Shown in pieces: positions 1 through 6,972 of a stretch of DNA of 11,721 nucleotides; the stretch's first letter is position 1, and each line of letters opens with the position of its first letter. Under the pieces are notes generated by a model. It made no database searches. It was not told the origin of the DNA and worked only from the letters and a program-made list of their open reading frames with translations. The stretch is from an uncultured Actinomycetes bacterium (GTDB lineage: Bacteria > Actinomycetota > Actinomycetes > Nanopelagicales > Nanopelagicaceae), in contig CAIXPV010000055.1 of NCBI GenBank assembly GCA_903921405.1, positions 1 through 11,721 of the forward strand, written 5' to 3'. Both the position numbers and the translations under genes were made by a program.

Positions 1-480
1 CTTTGGATTTCCCTGACGCATTGAATCCACTAAATCTTTTGCTGACTGGACGCTTTGATTGTCATAGAACTCCCAGTTAGCCATCACCACTGGCGCATAA
101 TCACATGCAGCGTTGCACTCAATATGTTCGAGTGAGACTTTGCCATCTGCAGTTACTCCATCATTTTCTAAGCCTAAATGCTCTTTTAAGCCCGCAAATA
201 TGGCGTCTCCGCCCATGACTGCGCAGAGAGTATTTGTACAGACACCTACGTGATATTCACCAACCAACTTGCGCTTGTACTGTGTGTAAAAAGTTGCAAC
301 GGCAGAAACTTCAGCGGTTTCTAGTGTCAGTAGCTTTGCAATTAATTCAATACCCTCGCCATCGACATAACCGACTCGTGATTGCACAAAGTGCAGCAGC
401 GGCATAATCGCCGAACGCGAGCGTGGGTAACGCTTGATGATTGAATCCATTGTTGCTAGATCTTCAGTTGAATAAGCCAT
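1..480 (-). CDS. nuoE: NADH-quinone oxidoreductase subunit E, 3' end outside window
   Basis: This is the 24 kDa thioredoxin-fold subunit of the complex I NADH-dehydrogenase module; it carries the [2Fe-2S] cluster N1a beside the FMN subunit NuoF. Reading from the ATG at 480, 160 codons are open to base 1 with no stop, so the C-terminus is missing. Four cluster cysteines are visible in two pairs: C81 and C86 (VCTNTLC) and C122 and C126 (ECNAACDYAPVVM). The N-terminal helical part (IIKRYPRSRSAIMPLLHFVQ, then TLETAEVSAVATFY around residues 52-65) is typical of the family. The start is fixed by a 1-base TAATG overlap with the nuoD stop and by a GGGAGGTG ribosome binding site inside the end of nuoD. 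It is the last visible gene of nuoABCDE; nuoF would be expected next, beyond the left edge. Confidence 0.96.
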   Translation of the reverse strand, partial: MAYSTEDLATMDSIIKRYPRSRSAIMPLLHFVQSRVGYVDGEGIELIAKLLTLETAEVSAVATFYTQYKRKLVGEYHVGVCTNTLCAVMGGDAIFAGLKEHLGLENDGVTADGKVSLEHIECNAACDYAPVVMANWEFYDNQSVQSAKDLVDSMRQGNPK

Positions 481-1817
481 TAGCGGTCAACACCTCCCAT
501 AACAGGATCGATAGATGCAACCGCACCAATAATGTCGGCGATCATTCCACCTTCACTCATTGCAGAAGTAGCTTGTAAGTTGTTGAAAGAAGGTTCGCGG
601 AAGTGAACTCGATAAGGACGTGTTCCTCCATCTGAAACTACGCTTGCACCAAGTTCGCCACGTGGTGATTCAACTGCGACATATACCTGGCCAGCTGGAA
701 CATGGAAACCTTCAGTTACTAATTTGAAGTGGTGAATTAGTGACTCCATAGATGTACCCATGATTTCGCGGATATGGTTCAGCGAATTTCCAAGTCCATC
801 ACTTCCTAGGGCTAACTGTGCAGGCCATGCAATCTTCTTATCGGCCACCATAACCGGAGCACCTTCAAGCTTTTCTAACTTATCCAAAGCCTGTTCAACA
901 ATTCGAAGTGACTGTTCTAATTCATTCATGCGAATTAAGAAACGGCCGTAAACGTCACATGTATCGGCAGTGATTACATCAAAGTCATAGTTCTCATAGC
1001 CGCAATATGGCTGCACCTTGCGAAGATCCCACGGTAATCCAGTTGAACGCAGTACTGGTCCTGTCATACCAAGAGTTGTAGCACCTGCAAGATCTAAGTA
1101 ACCGATGCCCTGTGTGCGCTTTAGCCAGATTGAGTTGCCAACCAGAAGTGATGTGTTGTCTTTAAAGTTCTTGCGCATTAATTTAACTGCATCGCGAATC
1201 TTAGGAATAGCGCCTTCAGGCAGATCTTGTTGGACTCCCCCTGGGCGGATATAGGCCATATTCATACGCAAACCCGAGATCATTTCAAAGAGATCTAGAA
1301 CGATTTCACGCTCGCGGAAGGCGAAGAACATAGGGGTTATGGCACCTAATTCAAGTGCGCCGGTGCCAAGGGCGACCATGTGAGAGGAGATGCGATTGAG
1401 CTCCATCATCATGACGCGAATAACGCTTGCTCGCTCTGGAACATCGTTGGTAATTCCAAGGAGTTTTTCTACGGCTAAGCAGTAAGCAGTCTCATTAAAC
1501 AGAGGCCCTAAGTAATCCATACGTGTAACAAAAGTGGTTCCTTGAGTCCAGTTACGGAACTCCATATTCTTTTCAATTCCTGTGTGTAGATAACCGATTC
1601 CGCAACGAACTTCTGTAACAGTCTCGCCCTCGAGTTCAAGTATCAGACGTAGCACTCCATGTGTTGATGGATGCTGCGGACCCATATTTACAACAACGCG
1701 CTCTTCTTTAGTTGAGCCAATCTCTTGAATTAATGAGTCCCAGTCTCCGCCAGTAACTGAAAAGACCGTGCCTTCAGTTGTATCGCGTGATGGTGCGTAT
1801 GGATCAAAAGTTGTCAT
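480..1817 (-). CDS. nuoD: NADH-quinone oxidoreductase subunit D
   Basis: This is the 49 kDa peripheral-arm subunit of complex I, which forms the quinone-binding cavity together with NuoB. It is 445 aa, usual for actinobacterial NuoD. The signature GPQHPSTHGVLR is at residues 46-57, LHTGIEK at 77-83, MDYLGP at 100-105, and the protein ends in the typical DPVMGGVDR. By alignment from memory with Thermus Nqo4, H53 and Y102 correspond to the quinone-headgroup residues His38 and Tyr87; the 49-residue spacing is identical. The ATG at 1817 overlaps the nuoC stop as ATGA and has an AGGAG site 6 bases upstream. The N-terminal TVFSVTGGDWDSL segment is typical of actinobacterial homologues. The electron acceptor is expected to be menaquinone, whose pathway is encoded next door. 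Confidence 0.98.
   Translation of the reverse strand: MTTFDPYAPSRDTTEGTVFSVTGGDWDSLIQEIGSTKEERVVVNMGPQHPSTHGVLRLILELEGETVTEVRCGIGYLHTGIEKNMEFRNWTQGTTFVTRMDYLGPLFNETAYCLAVEKLLGITNDVPERASVIRVMMMELNRISSHMVALGTGALELGAITPMFFAFREREIVLDLFEMISGLRMNMAYIRPGGVQQDLPEGAIPKIRDAVKLMRKNFKDNTSLLVGNSIWLKRTQGIGYLDLAGATTLGMTGPVLRSTGLPWDLRKVQPYCGYENYDFDVITADTCDVYGRFLIRMNELEQSLRIVEQALDKLEKLEGAPVMVADKKIAWPAQLALGSDGLGNSLNHIREIMGTSMESLIHHFKLVTEGFHVPAGQVYVAVESPRGELGASVVSDGGTRPYRVHFREPSFNNLQATSAMSEGGMIADIIGAVASIDPVMGGVDR
491..498 (-). promoter_or_regulatory. Ribosome binding site of nuoE
   Basis: The minus strand reads GGGAGGTG, a strong Shine-Dalgarno match, with 10 bases before the nuoE ATG at 480. It lies within the last codons of nuoD and supports the overlapping TAATG start. 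Confidence 0.7.
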
Positions 1818-2443
1818 TTGTAGCTCCTACGATCACTTGGAGGAGGAGTTGTTGCACCTTTGTATTCGACTGCAATTCCACCGAGCGCATAATCTTTACG
1901 TTGTGGATGACCCTGCCAATCATCTGGCATCAAGATTCGAGTTAAACCTGGATGGCCATCAAAAATAATTCCAAACATGTCAAAAGTTTCACGTTCGTGC
2001 CAATTGTTGCCGGCCCAAACTTCAACAAGTGAAGGAATGTGTGCATCAGAATCGGCAACTGACACTTCCAAACGAATTCGACGATTATTTGTCATCGATA
2101 GCAAAGGATAAACAGCGCTGAATTCGCGATCAGTTCTTTGAGGGTAGTGAACTCCATTAACACCCATGCACATTTCAAACTTTAATGTGTCGCGTAAAAT
2201 AAGTGCGACTTCAACTAGCTTCTCGCGCTTAACATGCAAAGTTAGTTCGCCGCGATCTACGACAACGCGTTCAATTGCATCAGAAAACTCAGGGTAAGCA
2301 CGCTCTAAATCATCGGCAACTTCATCAAAATATCCACCGTACGGGCGCTCTGACGAGCCTGATGAAGCAGGGCTACGGACTAAGCCGCTATAGCCAGAAG
2401 TATCACCTGTGCCGCGAGCGCCAAACATTCCAGAATCAGTCAT
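1814..2443 (-). CDS. nuoC: NADH-quinone oxidoreductase subunit C
   Basis: This is the 30 kDa subunit of the complex I peripheral arm, which packs against NuoD and NuoB. It is 209 aa and separate from NuoD; in E. coli the two are fused. The family signature lies at about residues 149-185: HERETFDMFGIIFDGHPG, then TRILMPDDWQGHPQRKDY. Residues 1-36 are a glycine- and serine-rich extension (MFGARGTGDTSGYSGLV) of the kind found in actinobacterial NuoC; it is probably disordered or an assembly contact. The C-terminal tail (TTPPPSDRRSYK) is low in complexity. The ATG at 2443 directly abuts the nuoB stop (TAAATG). No good Shine-Dalgarno is visible, so translational coupling to nuoB is likely. Confidence 0.97.
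   Translation of the reverse strand: MTDSGMFGARGTGDTSGYSGLVRSPASSGSSERPYGGYFDEVADDLERAYPEFSDAIERVVVDRGELTLHVKREKLVEVALILRDTLKFEMCMGVNGVHYPQRTDREFSAVYPLLSMTNNRRIRLEVSVADSDAHIPSLVEVWAGNNWHERETFDMFGIIFDGHPGLTRILMPDDWQGHPQRKDYALGGIAVEYKGATTPPPSDRRSYK
1824..1828 (-). promoter_or_regulatory. Ribosome binding site of nuoD
   Basis: The minus strand reads AGGAG 6 bases before the nuoD ATG, embedded in the last codons of nuoC (R-R-S-Y-K-stop). It is the clearest Shine-Dalgarno in the nuo operon and confirms the ATGA-overlap start. Confidence 0.75.
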
Positions 2444-3001
2444 TTACGCTAACAAACCCTTCATCTGATGGGTTGGCTTCGCATTCATGGCAGCGAGTTC
2501 AACTTCCTTAATTATCTGAGCGCGATTGGCTCCTAGTTTTTCATCATAGATTTTTTCGTGAAGCTTCAGAATTGCATCCATCAACATTTCAGGACGTGGT
2601 GGGCAGCCCGGTAGATAAATATCAACAGGTACAACATGGTCTACACCTTGAACGATTGCATAGTTGTTAAACATTCCGCCAGATGATGCACATGCACCCA
2701 TTGCAATAACCCATTTTGGTGCCGACATTTGATCGTAAATCTGTCGAAGAACTGGAGCCATCTTGTTTGAAACTCGTCCGGCAACAATCATTAAATCTGC
2801 TTGACGAGGCGATGCACGGAAAACTTCCATACCAAAACGTGAAATGTCATATTTAGCTGCTGAACCAACTGCCATCATTTCGATAGCGCAGCACGCAAGA
2901 CCGAAAGTCGCTGGCCACAAAGAATTCTTGCGCATGTATCCCGCAAGTTTTTCAACTGTTGTTAAAAGAAAGCCGCTTGGAATCTTCTCTTCTAGACCCA
3001 T
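2444..3001 (-). CDS. nuoB: NADH-quinone oxidoreductase subunit B
   Basis: This is the 20 kDa (PSST) subunit of complex I. It holds [4Fe-4S] cluster N2, the last electron carrier before quinone. It is 185 aa, within the family's normal range. All four cluster ligands are visible: the tandem pair C37-C38 (FGLACCAIEMMA), C104 (MGACASSGG) and C133 (LPGCPPRPE). MIVAGRVSNKMAP at residues 71-83 is also characteristic. The C-terminal 30 residues are poorly conserved, as usual. The ATG at 3001 follows the nuoA TAG stop after 3 bases; an upstream GGGAT is only a weak ribosome binding site, so coupling to nuoA is likely. Confidence 0.98.
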   Translation of the reverse strand: MGLEEKIPSGFLLTTVEKLAGYMRKNSLWPATFGLACCAIEMMAVGSAAKYDISRFGMEVFRASPRQADLMIVAGRVSNKMAPVLRQIYDQMSAPKWVIAMGACASSGGMFNNYAIVQGVDHVVPVDIYLPGCPPRPEMLMDAILKLHEKIYDEKLGANRAQIIKEVELAAMNAKPTHQMKGLLA

Positions 3002-3004
3002 GTA

Positions 3005-3376
3005 CTAATCCCATTCCAATCCACCGCGGCGCCATACATATGCATATGCGACAAATACAGTTCCAATAAAAATTGCCATTTCAACTAAACCAAAAACACC
3101 TAACTTATCGAAAGTGACCGCCCATGGATAAAGGAAAACAATTTCGATATCAAAGATAATAAAAAGCATCGCAGTTAAAAAATATTTAACAGGGAAACGT
3201 CCACCTTCAGCTGCCTGAGGTGAAGGTTCGATTCCGCATTCATAAGCATCTGCCTTTGCGCGGTTATAACGTGCAGGACCAGTGAGGGCTCCTGCGGCAA
3301 CCGAGATTACGGAAAAGCCAAAGCCGATTGCCCCTAGTACCAAGATCGGCACGTATGGATTGGATGTGGATATCAC
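3005..3376 (-). CDS. nuoA: NADH-quinone oxidoreductase subunit A
   Basis: This is a small membrane subunit of complex I (ND3 homologue), 123 aa, at the junction of the membrane and peripheral arms. Three hydrophobic helices are apparent at roughly residues 8-30, 66-86 and 93-115. The long loop between helices 1 and 2 carries YECGIEPSP (45-53), with C47 at the position of the ND3 loop cysteine, and helix 2 contains the signature FDIEIVFLYPWAV (75-87). The start codon is GTG at 3376. I chose it because the family length fits and a -10-like TAAGAT ends 7 bases upstream, with no Shine-Dalgarno, suggesting a leaderless message. It is the first gene of nuoABCDE and lies 40 bases downstream of menG on the same strand. 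Confidence 0.96.
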   Translation of the reverse strand: MISTSNPYVPILVLGAIGFGFSVISVAAGALTGPARYNRAKADAYECGIEPSPQAAEGGRFPVKYFLTAMLFIIFDIEIVFLYPWAVTFDKLGVFGLVEMAIFIGTVFVAYAYVWRRGGLEWD

Positions 3377-3383
3377 GAATGAA

Positions 3384-3389
3384 ATCTTA
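3384..3389 (-). promoter_or_regulatory. Candidate -10 element of a leaderless nuoA promoter
   Basis: The minus strand reads TAAGAT, matching the actinobacterial TANNNT -10 pattern, followed by TTCATTC and then the GTG start of nuoA. The 7-base distance would put transcription initiation at or next to the start codon. No convincing -35 box is visible, and no Shine-Dalgarno precedes the GTG, which fits leaderless translation. Confidence 0.5.
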
Positions 3390-3416
3390 GAGTCGTTGGG
3401 CCTATGCCAGTGACCG

Positions 3417-4109
3417 CTAGCCCTTTATCCCGCTGTGAACTGCAACAACTCCACCAGTCAGGTTTTTCCAGCTGACCGAGTGCCAGCCCGCAGCCTCCAT
3501 GGCCGCAGCCAGGCCGGCTTGATCTGGCCACGCCCTAATTGATTCGGCCAAATAGACGTAGGCATCGGGATTTGACGAGGTTTTTCGAGCGATTATCGGC
3601 AAAGCCCGCATCAGATAGCCCATATAGAGCCGGCGAAATGGCCTCCATGTGGGGTGAGAGAACTCGACAACGACCATCCGCCCTCCGGTTTTGGTCACTC
3701 GTAGCGCCTGGGCCAGCGCCTTTGGGTAGTCAACGGTGTTTCGAAGGCCAAAAGAGATGGTCGTGACATCAAAGGTATCGGCCTCAAAGGGCAGATTTAA
3801 GGCATCGGCCTTAGAAAACGTCAGATATGGGCGGGATTTTCGGCCCTGAGCCAGCATTCCCTCGGAGAAATCAGTGGATAGCACGTCGGCGCCGGCCTCA
3901 AAGAGGGGCTGGGAAGATGAACCAGGACCAGCGGCGAGATCGAGAATCCTCATTCCGGGGGCTGGGGCGATAATTTTAGTAACCGCTCTGCGCCAAGCCT
4001 TCGTCCGGCCCAAGCTCAGGAGATCGTTCACGATGTCATAGCGCTTGGCAACTCCATCAAACATCGCAGCCACTTCATCGGGATCTTTATTTAGATTAGC
4101 GCGCGACAT
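3417..4109 (-). CDS. menG: Demethylmenaquinone methyltransferase (MenG/UbiE)
   Basis: This enzyme performs the last step of menaquinone synthesis, SAM-dependent C-methylation of demethylmenaquinone. It is 230 aa from the chosen ATG at 4109 (MSRANLNKDPDEVAAMFDGV). An in-frame GTG at 4142 would add 11 residues, but homologues begin near MSRA and a -10-like TAAGTT directly abuts that GTG. UbiE hallmarks, numbered from the ATG, are YDIVNDLLSLG plus W39 at about 24-39, the SAM-binding motif ILDLAAGPGSS at about 55-65, FGLRNTVDYPKAL at about 120-132, and RVTKTGGRMVVVEFSHP at about 137-153, close to the UbiE family signature. G+C is about 56% by hand count against about 46% in nuoB, with GCC, CTG and GGC codons favoured, unlike its neighbours. 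It is divergent from menF and may be co-transcribed into nuoA. Confidence 0.95.
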   Translation of the reverse strand: MSRANLNKDPDEVAAMFDGVAKRYDIVNDLLSLGRTKAWRRAVTKIIAPAPGMRILDLAAGPGSSSQPLFEAGADVLSTDFSEGMLAQGRKSRPYLTFSKADALNLPFEADTFDVTTISFGLRNTVDYPKALAQALRVTKTGGRMVVVEFSHPTWRPFRRLYMGYLMRALPIIARKTSSNPDAYVYLAESIRAWPDQAGLAAAMEAAGWHSVSWKNLTGGVVAVHSGIKG

Positions 4110-4185
4110 AGGCGCATTCTCTCGTGAAGTAGGCTCATCCACAACTTAACCATCAGGGAGTTTTACACATGCAATTGGTAGCCGA
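4110..4185. promoter_or_regulatory. Divergent menG/menF intergenic region
   Basis: This 76-base region separates the two divergent starts. On the minus strand TAAGTT (4143-4148) is a plausible -10 for menG; it would give a leader of roughly 27 bases containing GAGAG about 9 bases before the ATG at 4109. No convincing -35 is seen. On the plus strand I find no clear -10 or Shine-Dalgarno for menF; TTTACACAT (4162-4170) is only a weak candidate. Confidence 0.35.
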
Positions 4186-5406
4186 ATGCCTTCATTGATT
4201 CCGGTTACCACAACGCATGTGGGTGAGCACCTCCCGCTCCTTGAGCTTCTGCCAGATGATGCGCCTCTTGCATGGGTACGTGCGGGAGAAGGTTTGGTTG
4301 GTTGGGGTGTCCACGCAACTACTACCGTCAGTGGGCCAAACCGCTTTGCCGATGCTCGACATTGGTGGCAAAAGCAACTTGAAGGTTTTGCAGTTTCAAA
4401 CTCGGTTCATGGAAGTGGAACCGGGCCACTGCTCTTTTCATCTTTTTCCTTTTCGCCAAACGATGCATCAGTCTTAGTAATTCCTCAAGTAATTGTAGGA
4501 ATGAAAGGTGATAAATCATGGATCACCTGGATTGGCGCTACACCACAACCTACGCTGAAATCGGCGCCAACAACTCTTGTAACAAACCCTATTGTTTGGA
4601 ATCACGATGTTGATAGCGATGCACTGTGGAAAAACCGTGTTACGGAATCGGTTCAACGCATACAAGATGGAGAGCTCGATAAAGTTGTTCTTGCTCGCGA
4701 TTTCTCTGGAACTGCGCAGTCACCAATCGATGCACGGTCGATCGTAAGGAAATTGTCTGCTGAATACCCATCTACGTGGAGCTTTGCGGTCTCGGGTCTC
4801 GTTGGTGCAACGCCAGAATTATTACTGCGCCTATCTCGCAAAATGGTTACTTCACGCGTACTTGCTGGAACCATCAGTAAAACTGGCGATGATGAGCGCG
4901 ATTTAGCTCTTGCCGCTTCACTTGCGCGTTCTTCTAAAGATTTAGAAGAACATGAATATGCAGTGCGATCAGTTGCTGATGCACTTGAGCCTTTTTGTAC
5001 GTCAACAAATGTCCCCGATTCTCCTTACGTCTTGCACTTAGCAAATGTTATGCATTTAGCCACGGATGTAACTGGGGCATTAGCTGAAAAACTTGCCCAT
5101 GTTGATGCATTTACAATTCTTGAACAACTACATCCATCAGCTGCAGTGTGTGGCACTCCACGCAATAAGGCGATGCAGTTAATAAATGAGATCGAAGGAA
5201 TGTCTCGTGGACGTTATGCCGGCCCAGTTGGTTGGATTGATGCTGCAGGTGATGGCGAACTTGGTATTGCTTTGCGGTGCGGGCAAATAAATGCCAACTC
5301 AATTCGGATTTTTGCCGGTTGCGGGATCGTCGCTGGATCTAGCCCAGATAAAGAGCTTGCGGAAAGTGAAGCGAAGTTGGTTCCTATGCGCAGTGCGTTA
5401 AATTGA
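4186..5406 (+). CDS. menF: Isochorismate synthase (MenF)
   Basis: This Mg-dependent chorismate-utilising enzyme isomerises chorismate to isochorismate, the entry step of menaquinone synthesis. It is 406 aa. The first half is the variable domain; the conserved chorismate-binding domain spans about 145-402. The general base is K166 (DKVVLAR) and the general acid is E211 (ATPELLL), by analogy with the Lys/Glu pair of E. coli MenF and EntC. Also seen are LAGT (226-229), EEHEYAV (254-260), LHPSAAVCGTPR (315-326), GRYAGPVGW (342-350), GELGIALR (357-364) and the metal-binding end AGCGIVAGSSPDKELAESE (377-395). Salicylate synthase or a siderophore EntC-type enzyme is possible on family grounds, but the men neighbours make MenF by far the best reading. 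The ATG at 4186 has no strong Shine-Dalgarno. The last 9 bases overlap the end of menD on the other strand. Confidence 0.95.
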   Translation: MPSLIPVTTTHVGEHLPLLELLPDDAPLAWVRAGEGLVGWGVHATTTVSGPNRFADARHWWQKQLEGFAVSNSVHGSGTGPLLFSSFSFSPNDASVLVIPQVIVGMKGDKSWITWIGATPQPTLKSAPTTLVTNPIVWNHDVDSDALWKNRVTESVQRIQDGELDKVVLARDFSGTAQSPIDARSIVRKLSAEYPSTWSFAVSGLVGATPELLLRLSRKMVTSRVLAGTISKTGDDERDLALAASLARSSKDLEEHEYAVRSVADALEPFCTSTNVPDSPYVLHLANVMHLATDVTGALAEKLAHVDAFTILEQLHPSAAVCGTPRNKAMQLINEIEGMSRGRYAGPVGWIDAAGDGELGIALRCGQINANSIRIFAGCGIVAGSSPDKELAESEAKLVPMRSALN

Positions 5407-6972
5407 ATTCATTTTCTCGTAAATAAGCTTTAGATTCTCGGCATTAGCTTCGCGCGTAGGCACGTTCGCAACTACAACAGAAACTCCCTTAACTGGCCCG
5501 GTGATTGCTTTCTTTAGCTCATCGATTGAATGAACAGTTCTAGAGTCGACTCCCATTGAAGCTGCAATCGCTGCAGGATCCAAACCATGAGGCGTTCCGA
5601 AAACTTCTTCAAAGCCTTCAATACCGCGTTGTGGAAGTGTTGAGAAAATTCCGCCACCATCGTTATTGATGATAATAAATAGGCAGTTAATATCTTCACG
5701 ATGAATTAACCCCGTAAGGTCATGCAGAAATGCGAGATCGCCAAGGACTGCATAGCTTCGTTTATGTCCTGCTGCCACACCTAATGCAGTTGAAATATTG
5801 CCATCGATGCCAGCTAAGCCTCTATTTGCATAAGTTCTTAAGCCACCTCGCGGAGTTGCAAAACCTTCTATATCTCGAATTGGTCGAGATGAAGCAATAA
5901 AGATTGCTGCGCCATCTGGAATCGATGCAGAAATTACTCTAGCAATGTTGGCCTCGTTCCAACCATCGATCTCACTGATTACTTTTGCACAGCGTTGTGA
6001 ATACTTATGCCACTGGGCAATCCATTCATCTGATGCCACTTGGGTCTGCAGTGTTGGAATTGAAGTGAACTTCTTATCAGCTGTGCGATCACTATCAATT
6101 GTTGCCATGCGGGGATCAATCACACACTGGACAGGCGCTAACTTAATGAGCGCATTTACCGAACGGGATAATGTTGTTCGACCAATGACAATTGCAACTT
6201 GTGGAATCAATACGCTGCGAATCTCCATGGAAGTTAAGAAAATGGATGCATGAGCAATTGCATCTGGAAATGACAGCGGATCTTCTGCAATTACTGGCCA
6301 GCCAAGTTTGTTAGCAAAAGCAGTAACGTCATCAACGCTTAATCCACCGCGATCATGTCCTATAACTAGAACTCCTCGACTTCCCTGAACCTTCAACGTA
6401 CCTACTTTGGTGCCAGGCAATGTCTTTGCAGTTCCAACAGCAATCTGATCTAGCCAGGCAGTTGAATCATCTGGGAGTAATGGTTCATCAAACTGCAGAT
6501 TTAAATGCACAGGCCCAGTTCGCAAACTATCCAATGGAAGATCCATAGGAAAAACCGGGCCATCGATATCTGCAAAGTAGCGCACTGCTTTGCCAAAGAT
6601 ACGAGCCTGCTCGGTAGTTTGATTTGCCCCTGTATGACGCAGCATTGCGGGCCTATCGGCCGTTAATACAAGTAATGGAGCATTGGTATGGCTGGCCTCT
6701 AAAACCGCTGGATGGTAATTGGCAACTGCCGTTCCGCTGGTACAGACAATCGGAACTGCCCGCCCAGTTGATTTAATAAGTCCCAATGCAAAGAAGGCGG
6801 CGCTGCGCTCGTCGATTCGAACATGAAGCTTTATGAGGCCGCGAGTTGCTGCTGCGTTAAATGCTAAAGAGAGAGGCGCATTTCTAGAGCCCGGTGAAAT
6901 CACAACATCAGTGATTCCTGATTCAATAATCTGCCGGACAATAACGCGCGCTAATGAGGTTGATGCATTCAT
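5398..6972 (-). CDS. menD: SEPHCHC synthase (MenD)
   Basis: This thiamine-diphosphate enzyme decarboxylates 2-oxoglutarate and adds the resulting succinyl semialdehyde unit to isochorismate, giving SEPHCHC. It is 524 aa from the ATG at 6972. The frame stays open upstream to an ATG at 7047, but those 25 residues would lie inside menC and do not resemble MenD. The chosen start makes an ATGA overlap with the menC stop and puts the ThDP-activating glutamate (RIDERSAAF) at E55, the number it has in E. coli MenD. Other hallmarks are SPGSRNAPL (26-34), the GDLAFLHD ThDP motif (411-418) ending in NNDGGGIFS (436-444), and ANRGLAGIDG (382-391) near the isochorismate site. It is the last gene of menBCD and converges on menF with overlapping stops. 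Confidence 0.96.
   Translation of the reverse strand: MNASTSLARVIVRQIIESGITDVVISPGSRNAPLSLAFNAAATRGLIKLHVRIDERSAAFFALGLIKSTGRAVPIVCTSGTAVANYHPAVLEASHTNAPLLVLTADRPAMLRHTGANQTTEQARIFGKAVRYFADIDGPVFPMDLPLDSLRTGPVHLNLQFDEPLLPDDSTAWLDQIAVGTAKTLPGTKVGTLKVQGSRGVLVIGHDRGGLSVDDVTAFANKLGWPVIAEDPLSFPDAIAHASIFLTSMEIRSVLIPQVAIVIGRTTLSRSVNALIKLAPVQCVIDPRMATIDSDRTADKKFTSIPTLQTQVASDEWIAQWHKYSQRCAKVISEIDGWNEANIARVISASIPDGAAIFIASSRPIRDIEGFATPRGGLRTYANRGLAGIDGNISTALGVAAGHKRSYAVLGDLAFLHDLTGLIHREDINCLFIIINNDGGGIFSTLPQRGIEGFEEVFGTPHGLDPAAIAASMGVDSRTVHSIDELKKAITGPVKGVSVVVANVPTREANAENLKLIYEKMNSI

Noticed and set aside
3037..3052. Perfect palindrome CATATGCATATG as a possible operator
   Set aside because: It lies in the end of nuoA, where it encodes the alternating Ala-Tyr stretch before VWRRGG; coding explains it and it is not near a start.
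4110..4142. 11-residue N-terminal extension of MenG from GTG 4142
   Set aside because: Homologues start near MSRA; the GTG lacks a Shine-Dalgarno and is directly adjacent to a -10-like TAAGTT. It remains a lower-probability alternative.
5945..6253. 102-codon plus-strand open frame within menD
   Set aside because: It is antisense to conserved MenD coding sequence, with no domain, no ribosome binding site and no composition signal of its own.
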